Source: Trueperaceae bacterium (lineage in GTDB: Bacteria; Deinococcota; Deinococci; Deinococcales; Trueperaceae). From it: DNA of 12,127 nucleotides. The position numbers were made by a program, and so were the translations under genes. Location: assembly GCA_024636105.1 (NCBI GenBank), contig JAGXHO010000181.1, forward strand, positions 1 through 12,127, in the 5' to 3' direction. Of the stretch, positions 1-7,910 are shown piece by piece. The notes below the pieces were generated by a model. That model saw only the letters and a list, made by a program, of their open reading frames with translations. It did not search any database and was not told the DNA's origin. Numbering within the stretch: the first letter of the stretch is position 1; every line of letters begins with the position of its first letter.

Positions 1-225
1 GCTGTGGGTCGCGCGACGGCAGCTGCCCTGGACGCTGCCGCGGCGTACGCACGACCCGCGGTCCGAAGCGCTGCGGGGGCGACGTACGACGCCTACCTGC
101 GCGCCCAGGGGATGGACGCCGGTCTGGCCGACTACGGCCGGGCCGGCGTGCTCGTCGCCGCGGCGCTCGCGCGCTGCGAACGCACCGGCGACGCGCTCCT
201 GTGCCCGACGGACGCCGGACGGTAA
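1..225 (+). CDS. C-terminal end of an unrecognised protein (probably partial)
   Basis: The frame is open from the first base of the window to a TAA stop at 223-225. A GTG at position 4 could formally start a 73-residue protein, but the frame may simply continue off the left edge, and I treat it as a C-terminal tail. The visible residues are alanine-rich and probably helical, with two cysteines near the end (ARCERTGDALLCPTDAGR). I see no catalytic motif, signal peptide or membrane segment, and I do not recognise a family. It converges on the M3 peptidase gene, with 37 bases between the stop codons and a hairpin in that gap. The coding call rests on the open frame, GC-rich third positions and the fact that the neighbouring gene ends just beyond it. 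Confidence 0.5.
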   Translation, partial: AVGRATAAALDAAAAYARPAVRSAAGATYDAYLRAQGMDAGLADYGRAGVLVAAALARCERTGDALLCPTDAGR

Positions 226-231
226 CGCGCG

Positions 232-248
232 CGACCGCCTCGCGGTCG
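232..248. terminator. Hairpin between convergent genes, candidate bidirectional terminator
   Basis: A perfect 7-base-pair stem (CGACCGC, loop CTC, GCGGTCG) lies in the 37-base gap between the TAA at 223-225 and the M3 peptidase stop at 263-265. There is no run of T on either side, so it is not a textbook intrinsic terminator. Its position between two converging stop codons is the main argument for a termination or transcript-end role. Confidence 0.4.
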
Positions 249-262
249 GCGACGCCGTGCCG

Positions 263-2311
263 TCAGGTGCGCGCGGGCGCGGGCCCCAGGTTGCGGCGCA
301 GCAACGCCTCGGGGTCCGGGTCGCGCCCCATGAACTCGCGGAACATCACGGCGGCGTCGGCCGCGTCGCCACGCCCCAAGATCGTCGCCACGAAGGCGCG
401 CCCGGTCGGCGCGTCGAACACGCCGGCCGCTTCGAAGCGGGAGAACGCATCGGCTTCGAGGGCCTCGCTCCATTTGTAGCTGTAGTAGCCCGCGGCGTAC
501 CCGCCGGCGAGGATGTGGCTGAAGCTGCACAGGAACCCCGTGCGGGCGTGCTCCGGCCGGAGGGCGAAGGGCGCCATCGTCGCCTGGGCGAAGGCGACGG
601 CGTCGGCGGCCGCGTCGGGTTCGAACGCGACGTGGAGTGCGAGGTCGACGGTGGCGTAGGAGAGCTGCCCGAATTGCCCCCATGCCTCACCGAAGTGGCG
701 CGCGGCGAGCATCCGCTCGAACAACTCGGCCGGCAGCGCTGCCCCGGTCTGGTGGTGGCGCGCGTAGAGCGCGACCCCGTCCGCGGTCCAGGTCCAGTTC
801 TCGAGGATCTGCGACGGGACCTCGATGAAGTCCCACGGCACGGCGGAGGCCCCACGGGCGCGCACCGCGACGCGCGTGAGCAGGTGGTGGAACAGGTGGC
901 CGTACTCGTGGAAGACGGTGCGGACCTCGTCGGGCGAGAGGAGCGCCGGGGCGTCGCCGTGCGGTGGCGTCAGGTTGCCCACGACGACGCCCACGTGCGG
1001 GTCGAAGCCGCCATCCGGGCGCGGGCCGCCGTCGACGAGCCCGTTCATCCACGCGCCGTCGCGTTTGCTCTCCCGCGGGAACCAGTCGGTGTAGAAGGTC
1101 CCGAGCTCGGTGCCGTCCTCCCCGGTCGCCGCGTACGTGCGGACGCTCTCGTGCCACACGTCGGCGTCGGGCACGGGAGCGACCGTCACCCCGAACAAGC
1201 GCCGCGCCACCTCGAAGACGCCCGTCTCGACCCGATCGAACGGCAGGTAGTCGCGCAGCGCCTCCTCGTCGAGCCCGAAGCGCTCGCGCCGCATCCGCTC
1301 GAAGGTGAAGCGCACGTCCCACGGTTCGAGCCGCTCGATCCCGAGGCGCTCGCGCGCGAACGCGGCGACGTCCGCCAGCTCGGCGGCGACGTAGGGACGA
1401 GTGCGCTCCGCGAGGTCGTCGACGAAGGCACGCGCCCGATCGGCGTTGCCGACCATCCGCTCCTCGAGCACCAGGTCGGCGAAGGTCGCGTACCCGAGCC
1501 GCTGCGCGAGCTCACGGCGCTTGCGCAGGATCGCCGCGATGACCGGTCGGTTGTCGAACGGTCCACCGTCGGCGCGGTGCATGAAGGCGCGCCACAGCCG
1601 CTCGCGCGTCGCCCGGTGCTCGCCGTGCGTGAGGAACGGCATGTAGCTCGGGGCCTGGAGCGTGAAGCGCCAGCCATCGACGCCCTTGGCGCGCGCCTCG
1701 GCGGCGGCGCGCTCGACCACGGCCGGCGACAGGCCCCTGAGCTCGACGGGGTCGCGAACGACCCACTCGAAGGCGTTCGTCGCGTCGAGCACGTGCTCGG
1801 CGAAGGTCGTCGAGAGCTTCGCCAGCTCGACGCGCAGGGCTTCCACGGCAGCGCGTTCGGCGGGCGGCAGGTCGGCGCCCGCTCGCCGGAAGGCGCGCAG
1901 CGTCTTGTCCAAGTGGCGGCGGCGCAACGGGTCGAGCGCCGCGGCCTCGGGCATCGCGGCGAACGCCATGAGCGCTGCCCACAGTCCCGGATGCGTGGTG
2001 ATGGCGCTTCGGAACTCCTGGTAACGCGGCTGGACCTGATGGTGCGCCGACCGGAGCGCGGGCGAGGTCGCGACCGACGTCAGGTGGTGGACGGCGCCAT
2101 AGACCCGATCGAGCGGTTCGAGGAGGTCGTCGAGCGCCTGAAGCGTGTTCGCGTACGTGCGCTGCGGTTCGGCGACGAGCTCGTCGAGCGCACGCTGCGC
2201 GCGCTGGAGGGCGGCGTCGATCGCCGGGACGGCGTCCGCGGCGCGCACCGCGCTCCAGGCGCGACGCGGGGCTGGGTCGAGGAGGGCGGACTGGGTTGCG
2301 GGCGCGTCCAT
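263..2311 (-). CDS. M3-family zinc oligopeptidase (thimet oligopeptidase / oligopeptidase A type)
   Basis: The 682-residue product matches the usual length of M3 metallopeptidases (about 680), which cut short peptides inside a closed channel and help clear peptide debris in the cytoplasm. The zinc site is complete: FHEYGH gives His468, Glu469 (general base) and His472, and Glu497 in FIEVPSQ lies 29 residues after the first His, the spacing seen in thimet oligopeptidase. The family's C-terminal GGYAAGYYSYKWSEALEADAF block, which supplies substrate-binding tyrosines, is also present. No signal peptide or membrane segment is visible. The frame stays open 338 codons upstream, but the homologous part begins near the ATG at 2309-2311, which has GGAG (2316-2319) four bases before it. 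It lies 41 bases downstream of the PAS-GGDEF-EAL gene, so the two may share a transcript. I cannot tell PepF-like from PrlC/Dcp-like specificity. Confidence 0.95.
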   Translation of the reverse strand: MDAPATQSALLDPAPRRAWSAVRAADAVPAIDAALQRAQRALDELVAEPQRTYANTLQALDDLLEPLDRVYGAVHHLTSVATSPALRSAHHQVQPRYQEFRSAITTHPGLWAALMAFAAMPEAAALDPLRRRHLDKTLRAFRRAGADLPPAERAAVEALRVELAKLSTTFAEHVLDATNAFEWVVRDPVELRGLSPAVVERAAAEARAKGVDGWRFTLQAPSYMPFLTHGEHRATRERLWRAFMHRADGGPFDNRPVIAAILRKRRELAQRLGYATFADLVLEERMVGNADRARAFVDDLAERTRPYVAAELADVAAFARERLGIERLEPWDVRFTFERMRRERFGLDEEALRDYLPFDRVETGVFEVARRLFGVTVAPVPDADVWHESVRTYAATGEDGTELGTFYTDWFPRESKRDGAWMNGLVDGGPRPDGGFDPHVGVVVGNLTPPHGDAPALLSPDEVRTVFHEYGHLFHHLLTRVAVRARGASAVPWDFIEVPSQILENWTWTADGVALYARHHQTGAALPAELFERMLAARHFGEAWGQFGQLSYATVDLALHVAFEPDAAADAVAFAQATMAPFALRPEHARTGFLCSFSHILAGGYAAGYYSYKWSEALEADAFSRFEAAGVFDAPTGRAFVATILGRGDAADAAVMFREFMGRDPDPEALLRRNLGPAPART

Positions 2312-2352
2312 GGGGCTCCGTTCGACCGCGCCGATCGGGAGCGCGGGATGGA

Positions 2353-4551
2353 TCAGTTGGGCATACCGGCGGAGGGCGCGAACGCCTCGTCCGCGGGGCG
2401 TGCCGGGGCGTACAGGAAGCCCTGGGCCTCGTCGCACGCGAGTTCGCGAAGGTGATCGCGCTGGGAGGCGGTCTCGACGCCCTCGGCGACCACGGTCAGC
2501 CCGAGCCCCCGACCGAGCGTGATCATCGCACGCAGCAGTTCGAGGTCGGAGGACCGGCGCGACCCGGCGTCGATGCGCGCGACGAAGGTGCGGTCGATCT
2601 TGAGCGCATCGAGCGGCAGTTCGCGCAGTTGGGCGAGGTTCGTCTCCGCGGCTCCGAAGTCGTCGAGGGCCACCTGGACCCCCATGGCGCGGAGCTCCCG
2701 AAGACGACCGGCGCCGCGCTCCCACGTGCGTCGGCCCGTCCGCTCGTGGATCTCGAGCTCGAGCAGCCCGGGGTGCAGCGAAGCGCGATCGAGCGCGCGG
2801 TGGACGATTCGCGCCAGGTCCTCGCGCTCGAGGTCCTCGGGGCCGACGTTCACGGCCACGCGCCGCGGCGTCCCTTCGCGGTACCACGCGGCCGCCTGCC
2901 GGGTCGCCCGATCGAGCACGCGCTCGAACAGCGCGTCGCCGAGCCGCGCGCGCTCGAGGTCGGGGAGGAACGCCGCTGGCGGCAACAGGCCCTCGGTCGG
3001 GTGGTTCCAGCGGACCAGCCCCTCGACGCCCGTGACCCCATCGCCGTCCAGGCGGACGCGCGGCTGGTAGTGGAGCACGAACTGGTCGTCGGCGAACGCG
3101 GCGTGGAGCTCGCGCTCGCGGCTCGATCGGACGCGCGCGACCGCATCGAGCTCCGGGTCGGCGAACGCGAAGCGCCCGCCTCCGGCTCGCTGCGCGGCCG
3201 CCACCGCCTCCTCGGCCGCGGCGAAGACGTCCGCCGGGCGCGCGTGCAGCGGTGCGATCGCGACCCCGGCGGAGGCGGACAGCTCGACGCGCAACGAACC
3301 GTCGTCGAAGGGGCGCGCGACCCATGCGAGCAGCTTCTCGACGACCGGCAGCGCCGCGTCGGGCGCCTCGAGATCGGAGAGGACGGCGAGGAAGGTGCCC
3401 CGGTCGATGCGCGCGAGCGTGTCGCTGCGCCGCAGCGCGCGTTGCATGCGCCGCGCGGCCTCGCGCACGATGCGCTCGCCGCGGCGCGGGTCCATGGTCG
3501 CGTGGACGAAGTCGAAGTGATCGAGGACGATCGCGACGGCCGCGACGACGCGTCCGTGGCGCCGCGCGTGGCGCGCAGCCTGCTGGAGCCGGTCCTCGGC
3601 GACCTCGCGGGTCGGGAGTCCGGTGCCGGCATCGACGCCTTTGAGCGCCGTGGCGACGTCGCCGGCGTCGACCGCAGGCGACTCGGCGTGCTGCGCGCCC
3701 ACGGCGCGCACCACGCCGTGCAGCGCGACGACGCCCGCCTCACTGGCGGACCAGCTCACGGCCGCGAAGTCCTCGACGCGCTGGGCCTTTCCGTCTTCGC
3801 CCACGATCCGGTACCGATCGCGCCGGCTGCCGCCCTCGAGGCGCAGCGCGCTCCAGCGCCCGAGCACGCCCTCCCGGTCGTCGGGGTGGACGCGCTGCAG
3901 CAGCCCGCCGGCGACGAGCGTCGCGGCCTCCACACCGAGCACGGCGCGGCACGAGTCGCCGACCCAGGAGATCTGGACCCGTCCGGAAGCGTCGACCAGC
4001 GCGCCGTACGCGAACCAGCCGCCCTCGCCGCCGAGGTCGCCGACGAGCTGCTGGGCCGCTTCCTCGGCGCTTCGGGCGTTGACCTGGTCGGTGACGTCGC
4101 GCAGCACGGTGACCACGTGCCCGGTGCGGCCCCGGACGTCGCGCAGCGGGTGGTGGCGCTGTTCGCACCAGAACAGCGAGCCGTCGGCGCGGTAGTTGCG
4201 CAGCGTGACCGTGATCGCACGCCCGTCGCGGATCGCCTCGCGGACGTCGCGCACGGCGTCCTGGTCGGTATCGTTGCGCAGCAGGAACCCCAGGTCGCGC
4301 CCGATGGCGTCGCCGGGTGGGTAGCCGGTGAGGTCGCCGAAGGCGGGCGCCACGTGGACGACCGGCTGACCGACGCGCCGGACGTCGCTGACGACGAAGG
4401 TCTCGCCGGCGAGCATGTCGGTGAGCGGGCGCACCAGCTCTTCGACGTCGCTCTCTTCGGGGAACCCCGACAGCACCCGCTCCCGCAAGCGCGCGAGGCG
4501 CGCGGGATCGAGGTGGGCGGCGGGGGGGCGGTGGGGTTCGGCGTCGGCCAT
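2353..4551 (-). CDS. PAS(LOV-like)-PAS-GGDEF-EAL protein, probable c-di-GMP phosphodiesterase
   Basis: This 732-residue soluble protein has four modules: a LOV-like PAS (about 40-157), a second PAS (about 175-285), a GGDEF domain (about 295-465) and an EAL domain (about 480-718). The GGDEF signature reads DRGTF (383-387), so cyclase activity is unlikely. The EAL domain keeps the residues that bind metal and c-di-GMP: Gln496, Glu510 (EGL in place of EAL), Asn568, Glu600, Asp630-Asp631, Lys651, Glu690 and Gln710. Loop 6 is divergent (DFGAAETN instead of DFGTGYSS). The expected reaction is hydrolysis of c-di-GMP to pGpG, controlled by the PAS domains. The first PAS has GRDLGFLL where LOV domains have GRNCRFLQ, so the photoactive cysteine is Leu87. 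No transmembrane segment is visible. The ATG at 4549-4551 is the best start because upstream sequence is not conserved-looking, but it has no clear Shine-Dalgarno, so the exact start is uncertain. Confidence 0.92.
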   Translation of the reverse strand: MADAEPHRPPAAHLDPARLARLRERVLSGFPEESDVEELVRPLTDMLAGETFVVSDVRRVGQPVVHVAPAFGDLTGYPPGDAIGRDLGFLLRNDTDQDAVRDVREAIRDGRAITVTLRNYRADGSLFWCEQRHHPLRDVRGRTGHVVTVLRDVTDQVNARSAEEAAQQLVGDLGGEGGWFAYGALVDASGRVQISWVGDSCRAVLGVEAATLVAGGLLQRVHPDDREGVLGRWSALRLEGGSRRDRYRIVGEDGKAQRVEDFAAVSWSASEAGVVALHGVVRAVGAQHAESPAVDAGDVATALKGVDAGTGLPTREVAEDRLQQAARHARRHGRVVAAVAIVLDHFDFVHATMDPRRGERIVREAARRMQRALRRSDTLARIDRGTFLAVLSDLEAPDAALPVVEKLLAWVARPFDDGSLRVELSASAGVAIAPLHARPADVFAAAEEAVAAAQRAGGGRFAFADPELDAVARVRSSRERELHAAFADDQFVLHYQPRVRLDGDGVTGVEGLVRWNHPTEGLLPPAAFLPDLERARLGDALFERVLDRATRQAAAWYREGTPRRVAVNVGPEDLEREDLARIVHRALDRASLHPGLLELEIHERTGRRTWERGAGRLRELRAMGVQVALDDFGAAETNLAQLRELPLDALKIDRTFVARIDAGSRRSSDLELLRAMITLGRGLGLTVVAEGVETASQRDHLRELACDEAQGFLYAPARPADEAFAPSAGMPN

Positions 4552-4782
4552 GGTGTCAGCGGTCGCGGGCGGCGACCGCGCACCGGACCCCAGCGGGCCA
4601 CGGTCGGCGGACGTCCAATGAGGACCCGCGATCGCCCGTCCGGCCTCCCAACCCGACAGGCGCGGGCACTCGTCCCACGCTCTTCCAGACGTGAAGGTAT
4701 CACCTCGGCCCGGTCGCGCGCGTGAAGGATGCCCGTCCCCCGCGGGAAGTCGTCCCCTCCCGGCGATCCGAAGATACCCCAC

Positions 4783-4796
4783 CCCGGTATAACGGG
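4783..4796. promoter_or_regulatory. Near-palindrome over a TATAAC box, candidate operator
   Basis: CCCGGTATAACGGG is a 14-base inverted repeat with one mismatched pair (4787/4792). Its centre forms a -10-like TATAAC on the plus strand and TATACC on the minus strand. It lies 54 bases upstream of the trxB start, in the only AT-richer patch of a very GC-rich region. A two-way promoter core or a repressor site are both possible; no regulator is identified. Confidence 0.3.
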
Positions 4797-4820
4797 CTAC
4801 GGGCCCGCCGCGGCCCCCGG

Positions 4821-4829
4821 TGCTACGCT
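4821..4829 (+). promoter_or_regulatory. Candidate extended -10 element for trxB
   Basis: TGCTACGCT fits a TGn extended -10 followed by TACGCT (4824-4829). It would place the transcript start near 4836 and give a leader of about 15 bases that just contains the ribosome binding site. No convincing -35 is seen about 17 bases upstream (the sequence there is GGGCCC), which is tolerated by extended -10 promoters. A related TACGCT box occurs before the ABC ATPase gene. Confidence 0.35.
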
Positions 4830-4840
4830 CCGATGGACCG

Positions 4841-4846
4841 AGGAGG
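4841..4846 (+). promoter_or_regulatory. Shine-Dalgarno that fixes the trxB start
   Basis: A perfect AGGAGG is followed by AACC and then GTG at 4851. It decides between this GTG and upstream in-frame ATG codons, including those at 4722 and 4833, which would add non-homologous residues and read through the promoter region. Confidence 0.85.
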
Positions 4847-4850
4847 AACC

Positions 4851-5810
4851 GTGACCCGAACCCCAACTTCATGCGACGTGCTCGTGATCGGCGGTGGCCC
4901 GGCGGGCCTCACGGCCGGCATCTACGCCGGCCGCGGACAGCTCGACGTCGTGATCGTCGAACGCGGCTTGCCGGGCGGCCAGATCGCCCAGACCGAAGAG
5001 GTCGAGAACTACCCGGGCTTCGCCGAACCCATCGGCGGCCCCGAGCTCGCGCAGCGGATGGTCGCGCAGGCGGAGCGCTTCGGCGCCAAGATCGTGATGG
5101 ACGAGATCGAGAGCGTCGCGCGCAGCGCGGGCGGGTTCCTCGTGCGCGGCTACGAGCGCGATTACGCCGCCAAGGCCGTGATCGTCGCCACCGGCGCCAA
5201 CCCGCGCCGGCTCGGGGTACCCGGAGAGGACACCTTCTACGGGCGGGGGGTCTCGACCTGCGCCACCTGCGACGGCTTCTTCTACCGCGGCAAGCACGTG
5301 GTGGTCGTCGGTGGCGGCGACGCCGCGGTCGAGGAGGGCCTGTTCCTGACCAAGTTCGCCGACACCGTCACCGTCGTCCACCGGCGCGACGAGCTGCGCG
5401 CGAACAAGGTGGCCCAGCAGCGCGCGTTCGCGAACCCCAAGATGCGCTTCGTCTGGAACACGGTCGTCGAAGAGGTGCTCGGCGACGACGGGATGGTCAC
5501 CGGGGTCCGCACCCGCGACGTCGCGACCGGAGCGACCGGCACGATCGACGCGGACGGCGTGTTCATCTACGTCGGGCACGTGCCCAACACCGGCTACCTG
5601 AAGGGCGCCGTAGCGCTGAACGACCACGGGTACGTGGCCGTGCGCGACGAGATCTTCACCGACGTCGAGGGCCTCTTCGCGGCGGGCGACGTGGCGGACG
5701 AGGTGTACCGCCAGCTGTCGACGAGCGTCGGCGCCGGCACCCGCGCGGCCATGGCGGCCGAGCGTTGGCTCGCCGAGCGCGAGGTGCCCGAGCCGGTCGC
5801 CGCCGGCTGA
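4851..5810 (+). CDS. trxB: Thioredoxin-disulfide reductase
   Basis: The 319-residue flavoprotein has the size of low-molecular-weight bacterial thioredoxin reductases, which pass electrons from NADPH through FAD to a redox-active disulfide and on to thioredoxin in the cytoplasm. In order: FAD-binding GGGPAG (14-19), the PGGQI and ENYPG segments, the redox pair CATC (Cys137, Cys140) followed by DGFF, the NADPH-binding GGGDAAVEE (from 154), HRRDELRA (177-184), which contacts the NADPH 2'-phosphate in the family, and AAGDV (277-281) of the second FAD motif. The C-terminal [15 protein letters not shown] segment is also typical. The GTG start follows a perfect AGGAGG. It is a single-gene unit, divergent from the EAL gene and convergent with the SPOR gene. 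A ferredoxin/flavodoxin-NADP reductase is excluded by the intact CxxC. Confidence 0.97.
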   Translation: MTRTPTSCDVLVIGGGPAGLTAGIYAGRGQLDVVIVERGLPGGQIAQTEEVENYPGFAEPIGGPELAQRMVAQAERFGAKIVMDEIESVARSAGGFLVRGYERDYAAKAVIVATGANPRRLGVPGEDTFYGRGVSTCATCDGFFYRGKHVVVVGGGDAAVEEGLFLTKFADTVTVVHRRDELRANKVAQQRAFANPKMRFVWNTVVEEVLGDDGMVTGVRTRDVATGATGTIDADGVFIYVGHVPNTGYLKGAVALNDHGYVAVRDEIFTDVEGLFAAGDVADEVYRQLSTSVGAGTRAAMAAERWLAEREVPEPVAAG

Positions 5811-5826
5811 GCGCCCGGCGCCAGCC
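5805..5826. terminator. Hairpin across the trxB/SPOR convergent junction, candidate bidirectional terminator
   Basis: GGCTG and GCGC on the left pair with GCGC and CAGCC on the right, giving nine base pairs with a bulged A (5810) and a three-base CCG loop. It begins inside the last trxB codons and ends one base before the SPOR gene stop (5827-5829). No T-run follows on either strand, so termination by the stem alone is uncertain. Confidence 0.5.
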
Positions 5827-7131
5827 CTATCGAGCGACGAAATCGACGAGCACCAGCTCGTCACCGTCGTGCAGCAGCAGGTAGCGCCCGTCGCTCCACA
5901 ACGGGGTGCCGGGCACCGCGCGCCACCCCACGCCGCCGCCGTCCGGCCGCCACCGAACGAACGGACCGTCGACCTCGAGCACGGCGCCGTTCCACGCGAA
6001 CGGTCCGGCGGCGGGACCATCGGTGCGGACCCGCTCACCCAGGTCGGCCGGCGGCCACCACGTGGGGTCCGCCCCTTCGATCGGCTCGGGGCCACTCACG
6101 AACAGCCCGCTCGCGGCGTCGCCGAGGGCGCGCACGTCGCCGGCGTCGCGGCCCGAGCGGTCGGCGACCTCCGCCACGACGACGGTCGGGGGCAGCGCGC
6201 CTCCCGGCAGGTACGCGGCCGCCTCGACCGCCTCGACGGCGACCCCGGTGCCGGTGGAGACCAGCTGGAGCGTGGCGGCCGCGAAGGCGGCGCGGACGTC
6301 GTTGCCGTCGTCCGGCCACGTCGCCGGCCAGAGCGGTCGATCGCGCAGCAACCACAGCGCGACCTCGGCCGGACCGTCCGCCGCGGCGATCTGCGGGGCG
6401 TCCACGGGGATCGGCGCCCCTTCGAGCGCCCCATCGGCCGCGCCGGCGTCGCCGGGCTCGGTCTCGTCACCGGGCTCGGCGACCGGCTCGACCGGCTCGG
6501 CGGCCGGCTCGGTCGGCGCGTCCTCCTCTGCCGACGCATCGGCTTCCTCGGCGGCGCCGGTCAGGTCGACGAACGGGACGTCGAGGAGTTCCACCCCGGT
6601 CGGCTCCGGACGGACGGCGAGCGGAACCGCGCGCCACGCGGCGACCGTCCGCACGTCGCCGGCCTGGACGAGGACGTACGTCGCCTCGCGCGGCGCGCCG
6701 ACGCTCTGGATGCGCAGCGCGATCCCCTCGCCGGGCCACGGCGCCAGGTGGAGGTCGACGTCCGACGCCGGTCCTTGCCAGAGCACCCGCGGCGCCTGCG
6801 GCATCACCCCGTCGGGGATGACCTCGGCCAGGGCCGGGACCGGGCGCGCGCCGCCCACGTCGGGCATCGAGGCCGCGTAGCGAACCGCGGCCGCCCGGTT
6901 CGCGAAGGCGCCCACGCGCACCCGGTAGACGTCCCCTTGCCCGCCGGTCGACCGGACGACGTACGCCGGGAACCCGTCGCGCAGCAGCGCGCGCGAGAGG
7001 TCGAGCGCCGCCGCCTGCTCCGACACCGCGATCGCCTGGACCGTGAAGGCGATCGCTTGCGCCTGCGCCGTCGACCCGGCCGCGAGCGTCCACGCGACGA
7101 GGGCGAGGACGCACGCACGCGACGGGCGCAT
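5827..7131 (-). CDS. Secreted SPOR-domain protein of unknown function
   Basis: The 434-residue product begins with a signal peptide (positive MRPSR, hydrophobic core, Ala-rich cleavage region near AQAQA, residues 21-26). A SPOR-like domain follows directly (about 28-105: [21 protein letters not shown], then [16 protein letters not shown]). SPOR domains bind glycan strands stripped of stem peptides at sites of cell division. Next come a beta-rich stretch (about 115-190), an acidic Glu/Pro/Ala linker (about 193-240) and a C-terminal region (about 250-434) that I cannot assign, ending in a strand-rich [18 protein letters not shown] segment. The ATG at 7129-7131 is five bases after the permease stop. 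The Shine-Dalgarno is weak (AAGGAC 11 bases upstream), so translational coupling to the permease is likely. It is the last gene of the ABC cluster and presumably acts in the envelope with the transporter. Confidence 0.82.
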   Translation of the reverse strand: MRPSRACVLALVAWTLAAGSTAQAQAIAFTVQAIAVSEQAAALDLSRALLRDGFPAYVVRSTGGQGDVYRVRVGAFANRAAAVRYAASMPDVGGARPVPALAEVIPDGVMPQAPRVLWQGPASDVDLHLAPWPGEGIALRIQSVGAPREATYVLVQAGDVRTVAAWRAVPLAVRPEPTGVELLDVPFVDLTGAAEEADASAEEDAPTEPAAEPVEPVAEPGDETEPGDAGAADGALEGAPIPVDAPQIAAADGPAEVALWLLRDRPLWPATWPDDGNDVRAAFAAATLQLVSTGTGVAVEAVEAAAYLPGGALPPTVVVAEVADRSGRDAGDVRALGDAASGLFVSGPEPIEGADPTWWPPADLGERVRTDGPAAGPFAWNGAVLEVDGPFVRWRPDGGGVGWRAVPGTPLWSDGRYLLLHDGDELVLVDFVAR

Positions 7132-7136
7132 CGGGA

Positions 7137-7910
7137 TCAGAAGTCCTTGCGTTCGAAGACGATCACGGCGGCCGCCGCGAAGGCCGCGCAGTAGAAGGCG
7201 ATGAGCGCGACGACCCAGCCGAGGTCGGCCGCCGGGGCGACGTACGCGGACAGTTGGGTGGTCAGCAGGTACGGGGTCAGGGCCGGGAGCACGACGAGCA
7301 GCTCCATCACGATCAGGCTGGCCAACGTGGCGAGCGCCCCGGCCGCGGCGTTCATGAAGAGGACCGCGAACAGGACCGAGAGGAGCGCCACCGGGACGAG
7401 CGCGTAAGCGGCGGTCAGGAAGGCCCGCAGCACCTCGCCCAGCGCGGCGGCTGGCGTCATCATGCCGGCGCCGAGCAGACCGTCGCGCCCCAACCCGGTG
7501 CCGCCGAAGAACTCGCCGAAACCGAAGAAGGCGCCCGCGGCGAACGAGGTGATCAAGAACCAAGCGAGCGTGACGAACGGGATCGCCGCCGCCACCAGAA
7601 CCTTGGCGAGCATCCACTGCGAGCGGGTGACGGGCCTCAGCAGCACCGTCGGCAGCGTCCCATGCTGGATCTCCAACCCCAGCAGCTCGCTGGCCGCGAT
7701 GGCCACCAGCAGCGGCAGCAGGAACGCCATGCTCGAGAGCAAGGCGAGCGCGGGCACCTGGAACCCCGAGACGATGTAGAAGCCGTAGACGTCGAATACG
7801 CCCGGGGCGTACGCCCACAGGATCGGGAACAGCGCTAGCAGCACCAGTCCGAAGCGCACCGACACGAGCCGCCCCAGCTTGCCGAACTCCATCGCCAGCA
7901 GCGCGATCAC
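7137..7910 (-). CDS. ABC-2 type transporter membrane protein
   Basis: This 257-residue protein has six predicted membrane segments (about 20-37, 53-75, 101-127, 160-184, 186-210 and 229-252). It carries the ABC-2 family segment between helices two and three (E80-x-x-HGTLPTVLLRPVTRSQW, to about 99). It would form the channel of an exporter with the ATPase encoded just upstream. The GTG start (7908-7910) overlaps the ATPase stop as GTGA. GGAGGG at 7916-7921 lies five bases before it, which favours this start over the ATG six codons later. The substrate cannot be read from the sequence; relatives export peptides, antibiotics, lipids or polysaccharides, or act in cell-envelope processes. The downstream SPOR gene hints at an envelope role. 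Confidence 0.93.
   Translation of the reverse strand: MIALLAMEFGKLGRLVSVRFGLVLLALFPILWAYAPGVFDVYGFYIVSGFQVPALALLSSMAFLLPLLVAIAASELLGLEIQHGTLPTVLLRPVTRSQWMLAKVLVAAAIPFVTLAWFLITSFAAGAFFGFGEFFGGTGLGRDGLLGAGMMTPAAALGEVLRAFLTAAYALVPVALLSVLFAVLFMNAAAGALATLASLIVMELLVVLPALTPYLLTTQLSAYVAPAADLGWVVALIAFYCAAFAAAAVIVFERKDF

Larger units (their letters stand above)
4552..4850. promoter_or_regulatory. Divergent intergenic region between the EAL gene and trxB
   Basis: These 299 bases separate two divergently transcribed genes and must hold promoters for both. On the plus strand I see the trxB Shine-Dalgarno, an extended -10-like element and a TATAAC box described separately. On the minus strand, candidate AT-rich boxes are TATCTT (4771-4776 on the complement) and TATACC (4786-4791 on the complement), but neither has a recognisable -35, so I do not choose between them. 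The reading frames that cross this stretch lack domain matches, and I see no tRNA, riboswitch core or further gene. Confidence 0.6.

Noticed and set aside
257..2455. 732-codon plus-strand open frame opposite the M3 peptidase
   Set aside because: It has no domain motifs, is rich in Arg/Gly/Ala/Glu runs, and is the antisense shadow of a gene with complete zinc motifs.
2312..3325. 338-codon N-terminal extension of the M3 peptidase frame
   Set aside because: It overlaps the EAL-domain coding sequence in another frame, is Arg-rich, and the conserved peptidase plus a GGAG site begin at 2311.
4640..4710. Minus-strand resemblance to part of a c-di-GMP-I riboswitch (GTGGGACGA upstream of a c-di-GMP enzyme)
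   Set aside because: The conserved GGCAAACC, GACGCAAAGCC and tetraloop-receptor parts are missing and no matching stems could be drawn; a covariance-model search (Rfam GEMM) would settle it.
2296..4725. 809-codon plus-strand open frame opposite the PAS-GGDEF-EAL gene
   Set aside because: Low-complexity antisense translation caused by high GC; the minus strand carries clear PAS and EAL motifs.
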